The notes beneath the pieces are model-generated. The model searched no databases and was not told where the DNA came from. It saw only the letters and a program-made list of their open reading frames with translations. Shown one piece after another: positions 1-5,347 of a stretch of 7,124 bases of DNA (position 1 is the stretch's first letter; each line of letters opens with the position of its first letter). Source of the DNA: Gammaproteobacteria bacterium (GTDB lineage: Bacteria; Pseudomonadota; Gammaproteobacteria; SZUA-229); NCBI GenBank assembly GCA_011051475.1, contig DRLE01000063.1:1-7124 (forward strand). The letters run 5' to 3'. The position numbers and the translations under genes are program-made.

Positions 1-1295
1 ACTGGTATGTCCGCCATGTTGAGCGCTTTATCAAGGCATATTCCGGCAGGCGTCTTCGGGAGCTTTCCCGGCGTGATATCGAGATTTATACGGAAGGATT
101 AGGCAGAAACCCTGGCATACAGGCCTGGCAGTATCGCCAGCATGTCGATGCTTTGCGTATTCTCTTTTGCGATGTCGTCAAACCTGACTGGAGCAGTACC
201 TTCAACTGGCAGCAGTTGCTGGACAATGCTGAGGATTTGCCATCCGATCACCCGACGCTTGCACGCCAACCACCCGCTGACAGTTCCCCGTTTTCTCAAA
301 CGGATACCGGGGTCCGGCTTGAGGTCTGTCGTGACAGGTTTTCGGATTTATTCGATCGCCTTGTTTCCGCCATTCGACAGAAACATTACTCCATTCGCAC
401 GGAGCAAACATACTGCCACTGGGTTCTTCGCTTTCTGACGTTCACTTCTGCTGAATCTGATACCGAGCTGGATGTTCAGCACATTTCCGCCTTTATCGAG
501 TACCTGGCTGTTAAACGTAATGTTTCTTCAAGCACTCAGAGTCTGGCGCTTAATGCGCTGGTTTTCTTTTACCGTGAGGTATTGCAGATTTCCGTTGATG
601 ATCAGATTCATTTTCAGCGCGCCCGCAGACCCAGGCGTCTTCCTGTCGTTTTGAGCACGAATGAAGTAAATGATCTTCTTAAGGCCATTGATAACGATAC
701 CCACGGCCTGATGGCCAGCGTCATGTATGGTGCGGGTTTAAGGCTGATGGAGTGTGTGCGCCTGCGCGTCTGTGATATTGATTTTGAGTATAACCAGATT
801 ATTGTCAGGGCCGGCAAGGGCAACAAGGACAGGGTTGTTCCTTTACCTGAGAAACTGAAAAACCCGCTGCAGTTACAAATCGAAAAGGTTGCCGGCATTC
901 ACAGGCAGGATCTTTCCGCGGGTTATGGTGGCGTGGTCCTGCCTGGCGCCCTGTCACGCAAACTGACGAATGCCGGCCGGGAGCTTCGCTGGCAGTTCCT
1001 TTTTCCCGCCTCGCGTCTGTCTAACGATCCGCGTACTGGCAAAATGATGCGGCACCATCTGCATGAAACCAGTTTGCAAAAGACCATCAGGAAAACCGCT
1101 GATGCTATCGGTTTGCGAAAACGTGTCAGCAGCCATACCCTGCGACATTCCTTTGCCACGCATCTGCTTGAAAATGGTTATGATATACGGACAGTTCAGG
1201 ATCTGCTCGGCCATGCCGATGTTTCCACCACCATGATCTACACGCATGTATTGAACAAAGGTGGCCGTGGCGTGCGTAGTCCGCTGGATGCCTAG
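1..1295 (+). CDS. intI: Integron integrase (IntI-type tyrosine recombinase), long form, 5' end outside window
   Basis: The protein is a site-specific recombinase that integrates and excises gene cassettes at attI/attC sites. The frame has no stop from base 3 (first full codon TGG) to the TAG at 1293-1295, so the gene begins left of the window; an internal TTG at 153 is not a convincing start. The usual IntI core-binding domain lies at about 340-600 (YSIRTEQTY motif). The catalytic domain carries Arg at 741-743 (GAGLR), the GKGNKDR loop near 813-833, HTLRH at 1134-1148, His at 1212-1214 (LLGHADVSTT) and the nucleophile Tyr at 1239-1241 (MIYTHV). The insertion specific to integron integrases is present at about 890-1060 (ALSRK..NAG, DPRTG, RRHH-like MRHHLHE), and the end GVRSPLDA matches IntI1. 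The extra N-terminal region (bases 3-330) looks like a second core-binding domain. No frameshift or loss of a catalytic residue is seen. It converges with the MOSC gene, 12 bp away. Confidence 0.93.
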   Translation, partial: WYVRHVERFIKAYSGRRLRELSRRDIEIYTEGLGRNPGIQAWQYRQHVDALRILFCDVVKPDWSSTFNWQQLLDNAEDLPSDHPTLARQPPADSSPFSQTDTGVRLEVCRDRFSDLFDRLVSAIRQKHYSIRTEQTYCHWVLRFLTFTSAESDTELDVQHISAFIEYLAVKRNVSSSTQSLALNALVFFYREVLQISVDDQIHFQRARRPRRLPVVLSTNEVNDLLKAIDNDTHGLMASVMYGAGLRLMECVRLRVCDIDFEYNQIIVRAGKGNKDRVVPLPEKLKNPLQLQIEKVAGIHRQDLSAGYGGVVLPGALSRKLTNAGRELRWQFLFPASRLSNDPRTGKMMRHHLHETSLQKTIRKTADAIGLRKRVSSHTLRHSFATHLLENGYDIRTVQDLLGHADVSTTMIYTHVLNKGGRGVRSPLDA

Positions 1296-1298
1296 GGT

Positions 1299-1315
1299 CT
1301 GTTAAGACTAAACAG
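1299..1315. terminator. Short inverted repeat between convergent genes, possible weak terminator
   Basis: CTGTT (1299-1303) and AACAG (1311-1315) can pair around a 7-base loop directly after the integrase stop codon. The right arm overlaps the 3' end of the MOSC gene. The stem is only 5 bp and A/T-rich, followed by CTTTT. It is in the right place for a terminator between convergent genes but is too weak to be sure. It lacks the GTTRRRY/RYYYAAC arms of an integron attC site. Confidence 0.2.
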
Positions 1316-1790
1316 CTTTTACACTATCATGCAGATGAATAACTCCGGGCTGTATCACGCAGGCATTGATGCCGCCGTGACCACGCATGGCATTGTAACC
1401 GCCTTCGCCCAGAACTTCTTCCATGCGTGAACAGGGATGGCAGAGGCCGGTCATTTTCAGAATGGCGCTGCCGATGCTGAACTCGCGGTCTTTCAGCGCC
1501 AGCAGGTTGATACCGCTGACGACAATATTGCGGCGCAGTTGTTCAGGCAGGACTTCCTCGCGCTGCAGCATTCCGGCTATGGCGGTCAGATGTTCGTGCT
1601 GGATTAATGTAATGCTGCGCCTGCCGCTGCGACCGGCATAGTGATCACCGCGTATGCCGTTTTCCTGTATCTCGATTTTCTCAACGATGTTTACCGGCGC
1701 GCGCTTTTCGGGCCGGTAGCTCAACCATTCCACCCTGCCCTGTTGCGGCAGGTTTTGCATCAGCTGCTCAAGACCTTGTTTTTCAGCCAC
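1308..1790 (-). CDS. MOSC-domain protein (putative molybdenum cofactor-binding reductase)
   Basis: This 160-residue protein is a nearly bare MOSC domain. MOSC proteins (YiiM, YcbX, mARC, the C-terminal part of Moco sulfurase) bind molybdenum cofactor through a conserved cysteine; YiiM and YcbX reduce N-hydroxylated bases. Visible here are GIRGDHY (residues 45-51), RRNIVVSGINLLAL (86-99) and GLCHPC (115-120); C120, in the Pro-Cys context, is the best Moco-ligand candidate and C117 is a second cysteine. A glycine-rich RGHGG follows at 136-140. No signal peptide or membrane segment is seen, so it is probably cytoplasmic. The start is GTG at 1788-1790, chosen because AGGA lies 7 bases upstream (plus-strand TCCT 1798-1801) and no ATG is available between it and the in-frame stop of the reductase gene. 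It is 15 bp downstream of that gene and surely co-transcribed. The substrate is unknown. Confidence 0.88.
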   Translation of the reverse strand: MAEKQGLEQLMQNLPQQGRVEWLSYRPEKRAPVNIVEKIEIQENGIRGDHYAGRSGRRSITLIQHEHLTAIAGMLQREEVLPEQLRRNIVVSGINLLALKDREFSIGSAILKMTGLCHPCSRMEEVLGEGGYNAMRGHGGINACVIQPGVIHLHDSVKAV

Positions 1791-1797
1791 CGGCCCG

Positions 1798-1801
1798 TCC
1801 T
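1798..1801 (-). promoter_or_regulatory. Ribosome binding site deciding the GTG start of the MOSC gene
   Basis: On the minus strand AGGA lies 7 bases upstream of the GTG at 1790-1788. The only upstream codons before the in-frame TAA of the reductase gene (1808-1806) are five non-start codons, so this site supports the GTG as the real start. Confidence 0.6.
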
Positions 1802-1805
1802 GGCA

Positions 1806-2861
1806 TTACCGGCCGGTATTGGGTTTGGTGATGCCCATGGCCTTCAGCGCATCATCGGAATACTCGAAGGAGTCGGAGTAAATCTGGGTTTCCGGCAGGC
1901 CTTTTTCATAGAAGGCATCCATACCCGCCTTGACCATGGGCGGCGGGCCGCTGAGGTAGACATCGTAGCCGGACAGGTCGGGATAGTGTTTGACCACGCT
2001 TTCGTGGACAAAGCCGGTTTCACCCTGCCAGTTGTCTTCCGGTTCCGGATCGGACAGTACCGGGGTGTATTTCAGATTGGGGTGGTCTTGCAGCCAGGCC
2101 TTTACCTGCTCATCCATATAAAGGTCGCGTTTTGAACGCACCCCGCAGAAAAGATGGATGGGCTTGTCCATGCCGGTATAAAAGGCATGTTCAATCATGC
2201 CCTTGAGCGGCGCGAAGCCGGTGCCGCCACCGACCAGGATAACCGGTCGCGGGCTGTCCTCGCGCAGGTAGTAACTGCCATACGGACCCTCGATGCGCAG
2301 CAGCGCTTTTTCTTTCAGGCCGTCGAATACAAAATCGCCGAACTGGCCGTCGGGCACATGGCGTATCTGCAACTCGATATATTCATCATCGTGCGGCGCA
2401 TTGGCGATGGAAAAGGCACGGCGCTTGCCGTCTTTCAGCAGAATTTCCAGATACTGCCCGGCCATAAACTGCAGGCGTTCGGTTTCCGGCAGCTTGAGTT
2501 TAAGCTGCATGACATCGTGCGAGAGCAGCTGCATCTTTTCCACGCGCACCGGCAGGGTCTTGATTTCGATATCGCTATTGCTGGTAATTTCCCGCACCTC
2601 GATATCGAGATCGCTGGCGGCGTGTGCCTGGCAGAAGATGGTTTTACCGTCTTCAAATTCCTTTTTTGCCGAGGCGCGCAGGGCATCGGTGTCATACTCG
2701 ACTTTTCCACTGAGCACGGTGCCGGCGCATTTTCCGCAGGCGCCGTTGCGACAACCATATGGCAGGCCGATACCCTGGCGCAGGGCGGCTTCCAGAATGG
2801 TTTCATTGTCTTCAGCGGTAAATTCATGCCCGCTGGCCGGCACACGGATTTTAAAACTCAT
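1806..2861 (-). CDS. 2Fe-2S / FAD / NAD(P)H oxidoreductase (CDP-6-deoxy-delta-3,4-glucoseen reductase-like)
   Basis: This 351-residue soluble reductase passes electrons from NAD(P)H through FAD to a plant-type 2Fe-2S cluster. Order of domains: ferredoxin at residues 1-92 with cluster cysteines C37, C42, C45 (GCRNGACGKC) and C77; FAD-binding barrel at about 100-200 with the RAFS motif (148-151); NAD-binding domain at about 205-335 with GGGTGFAP (211-218) and YLSGPPPMV near the end. The layout (Fd first, then FNR) matches the AscD/DdhD family and aromatic-ring oxygenase reductases. No deoxysugar genes are in the window, so the database-style name should not be read as function. Homologues are often found near ubiD in proteobacteria (from memory), and here the next gene is a MOSC protein that would need such a donor. 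The minus-strand ATG at 2861-2859 has only a weak GAG upstream. It is divergent from the glutaredoxin gene. Confidence 0.9.
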   Translation of the reverse strand: MSFKIRVPASGHEFTAEDNETILEAALRQGIGLPYGCRNGACGKCAGTVLSGKVEYDTDALRASAKKEFEDGKTIFCQAHAASDLDIEVREITSNSDIEIKTLPVRVEKMQLLSHDVMQLKLKLPETERLQFMAGQYLEILLKDGKRRAFSIANAPHDDEYIELQIRHVPDGQFGDFVFDGLKEKALLRIEGPYGSYYLREDSPRPVILVGGGTGFAPLKGMIEHAFYTGMDKPIHLFCGVRSKRDLYMDEQVKAWLQDHPNLKYTPVLSDPEPEDNWQGETGFVHESVVKHYPDLSGYDVYLSGPPPMVKAGMDAFYEKGLPETQIYSDSFEYSDDALKAMGITKPNTGR

Positions 2862-2886
2862 GTAAAATAACTCGAATAGATTTGTT

Positions 2887-2943
2887 AAAAACAGGCGACA
2901 TATGCCGGTTTTTATATGGAACCGGGCATTCTCGCCTGTTTTT
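2887..2943. promoter_or_regulatory. Long bulged inverted repeat in divergent intergenic region (terminator- or attenuator-like)
   Basis: An outer stem of 12 bp pairs AAAAACAGGCGA (2887-2898) with TCGCCTGTTTTT (2932-2943). An inner stem of 9 bp pairs ATGCCGGTT (2902-2910) with AACCGGGCAT (2920-2929), with G2924 bulged, around a 9-base loop. The total is 21 paired bases over 57 bases. T-runs follow the outer stem on both strands, as in bidirectional intrinsic terminators. The position is odd, because the flanking genes diverge, so it would sit in a leader rather than after a gene. Function is inferred only from sequence. Confidence 0.6.
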
Positions 2944-2967
2944 TATGAAAAGAAAACAGTAATTTAG

Positions 2968-2987
2968 CAGGGTTTAACCTGTTTTTT
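2968..2987 (+). terminator. Second terminator-like hairpin upstream of the glutaredoxin gene
   Basis: CAGG (2968-2971) and CCTG (2978-2981) can pair around a 6-base loop, followed at once by six T residues (2982-2987). The stem is short, so termination would be weak. It lies 20 bp before the glutaredoxin ATG, where it could only act on the leader of that transcript. Its CCTGTTTTTT repeats the right arm of the preceding hairpin. Confidence 0.3.
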
Positions 2988-3007
2988 CCGCATTCTATGG
3001 GGTTTTT

Positions 3008-3265
3008 ATGGCGCGTTTAAAGGTCTACAGCACCGGTATCTGTCCTATCTGTGACAAAACCAAGGCTTTACTCAAAAAATGGGACATTGATTTTGACGAG
3101 GTTCGCGTCGACCAGGACCATGCCGGTCTGCGCGAATTCTCACGGGTTACGAACGGTGCCCGCACCGTGCCACAAATCACTATCGATGGAAAATGGATCG
3201 GCGGCTTTACCGAGCTCACCGAACTGCACATGGAAGACAAGCTTGATGATTTAATGGGTGCCTGA
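3008..3265 (+). CDS. Glutaredoxin, GrxC-like, CPIC active site
   Basis: This 85-residue protein has the full glutaredoxin fold and usual length of the Grx3 class. The dithiol active site is C12-P-I-C15, followed by the cis-proline motif TVPQ (about residues 53-56) and the GGFTEL motif that binds glutathione. Such enzymes reduce protein disulfides and glutathione mixed disulfides in the cytoplasm using glutathione. The usual GrxC site is CPYC; isoleucine in place of tyrosine is a less common variant. There is no signal peptide. GGGG at 2999-3002 lies 5 bases before the ATG and is a plausible ribosome binding site. The gene is divergent from the 2Fe-2S reductase gene and leads a likely two-gene unit with the small membrane protein 39 bp downstream. 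Confidence 0.93.
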   Translation: MARLKVYSTGICPICDKTKALLKKWDIDFDEVRVDQDHAGLREFSRVTNGARTVPQITIDGKWIGGFTELTELHMEDKLDDLMGA

Positions 3266-3292
3266 ACCTGCCCGAAAAAACTATGAAATCTT

Positions 3293-3298
3293 AAGGAG
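3293..3298 (+). promoter_or_regulatory. Strong Shine-Dalgarno site of the small membrane protein gene
   Basis: AAGGAG lies 6 bases before the ATG at 3305-3307. It is the best ribosome binding site in the window and is the main argument that this small unknown frame is translated. Confidence 0.75.
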
Positions 3299-3304
3299 TT
3301 AATA

Positions 3305-3607
3305 ATGAGTAATAACGGAGCCACACCCCCGGAAACATCAACGGACAAGGCCGTCAAAATGCCCCTTTGGGTATTACTGGCCTTTTCCAGTATTCACAAA
3401 CGCAAGCACGCGCTGATTCTGATTACCGCCAGCGTGCTGTTTACCCTCTACTGCCTGCCCTGGCCTTTGTTCTTCGATAATAAACTGGTTACCACGCTGT
3501 TTTTAATCGATGACTGGAGCTGGGTGGCTATGATGGTTCCTATCTGTATCTGGTATTACCTTTCCCTGCGCTGGATGGATACTAATGCCGCCTGGGAGAA
3601 TTCCTGA
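3305..3607 (+). CDS. Small two-helix membrane protein of unknown function
   Basis: I do not recognise this 100-residue protein. The first 35 residues are polar with an early Thr/Pro-rich part and then a basic HKRKH stretch just before the first hydrophobic segment (about residues 37-57). A short loop follows, then a second, Trp-rich hydrophobic segment (about 70-90) and a polar acidic tail. The basic residues before helix one predict a cytoplasmic N-terminus by the positive-inside rule, with both ends inside. The start is supported by AAGGAG at a good distance. It lies 39 bp after the glutaredoxin gene on the same strand with no clear terminator between, so co-transcription is likely. There are two cysteines, both within or near the membrane segments (LYCLP and PICIW). 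No catalytic motif is visible. Confidence 0.75.
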   Translation: MSNNGATPPETSTDKAVKMPLWVLLAFSSIHKRKHALILITASVLFTLYCLPWPLFFDNKLVTTLFLIDDWSWVAMMVPICIWYYLSLRWMDTNAAWENS

Positions 3608-3611
3608 GAAA

Positions 3612-3643
3612 AACAGGTCCCGCCTTTAAACCAAGGCTCTGTT
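3612..3643. terminator. Imperfect hairpin between convergent genes
   Basis: GCCTT (3622-3626) pairs with AAGGC (3633-3637) around a 6-base loop, and an outer AACAG (3612-3616) pairs with CTGTT (3639-3643) across an internal loop. It lies just after the stop of the two-helix membrane protein and just before the stop of the minus-strand operon. On the minus strand the outer arm is followed by TTTCTC, on the plus strand by only TCAG, so any terminator activity would favour the minus-strand operon. Confidence 0.35.
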
Positions 3644-3653
3644 CAGATATTGA

Positions 3654-3941
3654 CTACAGAGGCCAGAGCTGTATGCCCTGCCAGATAAACACGGCCGTAA
3701 GAATCAGGCATAAAGCGGCCACGATGGTAGTGGACAGATTAAAAGGGCTGTTGATCATTTGCCGCAGGCCGATAAAACCGCCGATAGCCGTGACAAAAAA
3801 GGCAAATTCATTGATGATCAGCAGGGTCAGCAGTGGCAGCGTGGTGCTGCCATCCGCACCCGGCTTGCTCCCGACGACAACAAGCAGAAGCAGAAAAAGC
3901 CCCATGCCACTGGCCAGATAGGGAAAATGAATGGTTTTCAT
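3654..3941 (-). CDS. Small three-helix membrane protein of unknown function
   Basis: I do not recognise this 95-residue protein. It has three hydrophobic segments: about residues 7-24 (rich in Leu/Val), 35-60, and 69-91, separated by short polar loops containing KPGADGS and RQMINS. The first segment may act as an uncleaved signal anchor. It has no cysteine or histidine pair that would suggest haem binding in the membrane. It is the last gene of the ubiD/sox run. Its ATG shares one base with the TGA of the PhnA-like gene (TGATG), so translation is probably coupled, and no separate ribosome binding site is clear. A link with the PhnA-like protein is suggested only by this arrangement. Confidence 0.75.
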   Translation of the reverse strand: MKTIHFPYLASGMGLFLLLLVVVGSKPGADGSTTLPLLTLLIINEFAFFVTAIGGFIGLRQMINSPFNLSTTIVAALCLILTAVFIWQGIQLWPL

Positions 3942-4534
3942 CAGCCGGATTTTTTCACGAATTTTGTCAGGATTACGATCTGCTGCCCGTTCACCCTGCC
4001 TTCTATCTGTTCGGGGTTATCCGCCACCAGTGATATACCGCGCACGGCGGTGCCGCGTTTGGCGGTGAAGTTGGCGCCTTTTACATTCAGGTCCTTGATC
4101 AGGGTAACGGTATCACCCGCACTCAGCTGTGCACCATTGCTGTCCAGATGTTTTATTTCCTCGCTATCAGTGTTTTCTGCAAGGCCGGCTTTTGCCCAGG
4201 CCAGCAATTCATCATCGAGGTACAGCATATCAAGAAGATCCTGCGGCCAGCCCGGACTGTCAGGGTGCCGAGACAGCTGCTTGAGCATGCGCCAGGCAAC
4301 CACCTGCACCGCGGGCACCGTACTCCACATGCTGTTGTTCAGACAGCGCCAGTGTTCAAGATTGATGCTGTCGGGATTTTCAATCTGTGAACGGCAGGTT
4401 TCACACAGATAAATGCTGTCATTTTCACCCTGCTCCGACTCCGGCGGCACCGGGTAAACGGCAAGGTCTTTATCTGAGGCGCACAGTTCACAGCTGTTAT
4501 TGCTGCGTTGTTGTAATATTTCTTCTGTTGTCAT
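3941..4534 (-). CDS. PhnA/YjdM-like zinc-ribbon protein
   Basis: The protein has 197 residues, longer than the roughly 110 of E. coli YjdM. The N-terminus has a zinc-ribbon pattern with C15-x2-C18 and C44-x2-C47. A middle part of about 80 residues is rich in Trp and Leu and is not in the short form. The C-terminal PhnA domain (about residues 128-195) begins LDSNGAQLSAGDTV and continues with KDLNVKGANFTAKRGT and the closing GQQIVILTKFVKK. The old name phnA (phosphonoacetate hydrolase) is a misassignment for this family, whose function is not settled; no phosphonate gene is nearby. It starts 12 bp after soxA, with AGGA close before the ATG, and its stop overlaps the next gene. No signal peptide is seen, so it is likely cytoplasmic, unlike the periplasmic haem proteins upstream. 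Confidence 0.87.
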   Translation of the reverse strand: MTTEEILQQRSNNSCELCASDKDLAVYPVPPESEQGENDSIYLCETCRSQIENPDSINLEHWRCLNNSMWSTVPAVQVVAWRMLKQLSRHPDSPGWPQDLLDMLYLDDELLAWAKAGLAENTDSEEIKHLDSNGAQLSAGDTVTLIKDLNVKGANFTAKRGTAVRGISLVADNPEQIEGRVNGQQIVILTKFVKKSG

Positions 4535-4546
4535 ATTCCTAAACTA

Positions 4547-5347
4547 TCAGTACCGGACTGCCGGTGTTTCAATGGGTAAACCGTTTCCGCGTGACATAAT
4601 ATAATACTCCAGCAGTTTTATTTCATCGGAATCCGTCGGAAATGGCTCGGCTCTCAGCAGGTTCATGCACTGCTGTATGCGTTGTTGCAAACTGGTGATT
4701 TCACCCGTATCCAGACGGTAAACAGGAAAGCCATTGCCCTGGCCCTGGCTGATTTTCTGTCCCCGGATCATTTTGCCTGTATAAAGGTTGTGACAGTGGT
4801 TACAGGACATATCGATCAACCCATAACGTGTTTTGTACAGTTTCTCGCCTTTTGCAAGAATCGATGCAACCGCCTTGCCGGTCTCTACCTTCTGTTTTTC
4901 ACCCCTGGCAAGACTGCGAACAAAGGTTTCCAGGGTAACCAGATCATGACTGTTTGTAGCCAGCCGGGTATTGCCGTTGCGCACACGACAGGTATTGATC
5001 TGGTCCTGCAGGCTGATAATCTGCTGGCTTATCTGTTTGCCGGCAGCATTGAATTTCGGATAGGCGGCTATCGCTTTTCTGTCGAGTTTTTCACCGTCAT
5101 CGCCGTGACAGGATACGCAGCTTTTCGTGCTGCCTTTGTCCTTCTGCTGAAAAAGCTCAAGGCCCCGGTCGACCGCCAGCAGACCCGGATTGGCAAAATC
5201 ATCATCCTGCATGGCGCGGGTTTCCGGGGTAATGAAGGCATAACCCGAAACCGGTTCTGCCCTGACCGTTGTTGCCAGAAAAAATAATGGCAGCAGGCAG
5301 AGTAATTTTCTGCCTGTTTTTATGGCTGGCTTTATTGAATACTTCAT
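4547..5347 (-). CDS. soxA: SoxA, dihaem subunit of thiosulfate-oxidising cytochrome SoxXA
   Basis: SoxXA carries out the first step of the periplasmic Sox pathway, joining thiosulfate oxidatively to the carrier cysteine of SoxY. The protein has 266 residues with an N-terminal signal peptide (basic start, hydrophobic core at about 14-27, VRA cleavage near residue 30). Two haem c sites are intact: C77-VS-C80-H81 and C182-NH-C185-H186, so this is the dihaem form. C120 (NTCR) fits the axial cysteine of the first haem. C227 in RIQQCMN, followed by LLRAEPFP, fits the active-site cysteine of the second haem that is found as a persulfide in characterised SoxA. The gene overlaps soxX by 4 bases (ATGA), so the two subunits are likely made in a coupled way. 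soxY, soxZ, soxB and soxK are not in the window. Confidence 0.95.
   Translation of the reverse strand: MKYSIKPAIKTGRKLLCLLPLFFLATTVRAEPVSGYAFITPETRAMQDDDFANPGLLAVDRGLELFQQKDKGSTKSCVSCHGDDGEKLDRKAIAAYPKFNAAGKQISQQIISLQDQINTCRVRNGNTRLATNSHDLVTLETFVRSLARGEKQKVETGKAVASILAKGEKLYKTRYGLIDMSCNHCHNLYTGKMIRGQKISQGQGNGFPVYRLDTGEITSLQQRIQQCMNLLRAEPFPTDSDEIKLLEYYIMSRGNGLPIETPAVRY

Noticed and set aside
153..155. TTG as start codon of the integrase
   Set aside because: The same frame is open to the left edge and encodes a region similar to a core-binding domain, so the true start is upstream of the window.
1296..1318. attC recombination site after the integrase gene
   Set aside because: GTTAAGA does not fit the GTTRRRY core, the partner RYYYAAC arm is missing, and the side is wrong for an integron (cassettes lie 5' of intI).
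1641..2135. Long open frame on the plus strand opposite the MOSC and reductase genes
   Set aside because: It lies antisense to two clear protein families, has no recognisable domain and spans the junction between them; it is a shadow of the real genes.
1806..2861. Deoxysugar biosynthesis (glucoseen reductase) as true function
   Set aside because: The domain layout fits, but no nucleotide-sugar gene is nearby; the context points to a general electron-transfer reductase.
2154..2870. Open frame of 238 codons on the plus strand opposite the reductase
   Set aside because: The minus-strand frame shows all cofactor motifs of a known family. The plus-strand product has no family signature and would run to the divergent intergenic region.
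2862..3007. Sigma-70 promoters for the reductase and glutaredoxin genes
   Set aside because: Promoters are expected here, but I found no -35/-10 pair with good match and spacing on either strand, so none is listed.
3941..4534. Phosphonoacetate hydrolase or phosphonate metabolism gene
   Set aside because: The similarity is to the PhnA/YjdM family, whose name came from a misassignment; no phosphonate pathway gene is present.
4682..5287. Open frame of 201 codons on the plus strand opposite soxA
   Set aside because: It is antisense to the haem-binding SoxA sequence and shows no motif or ribosome binding site.
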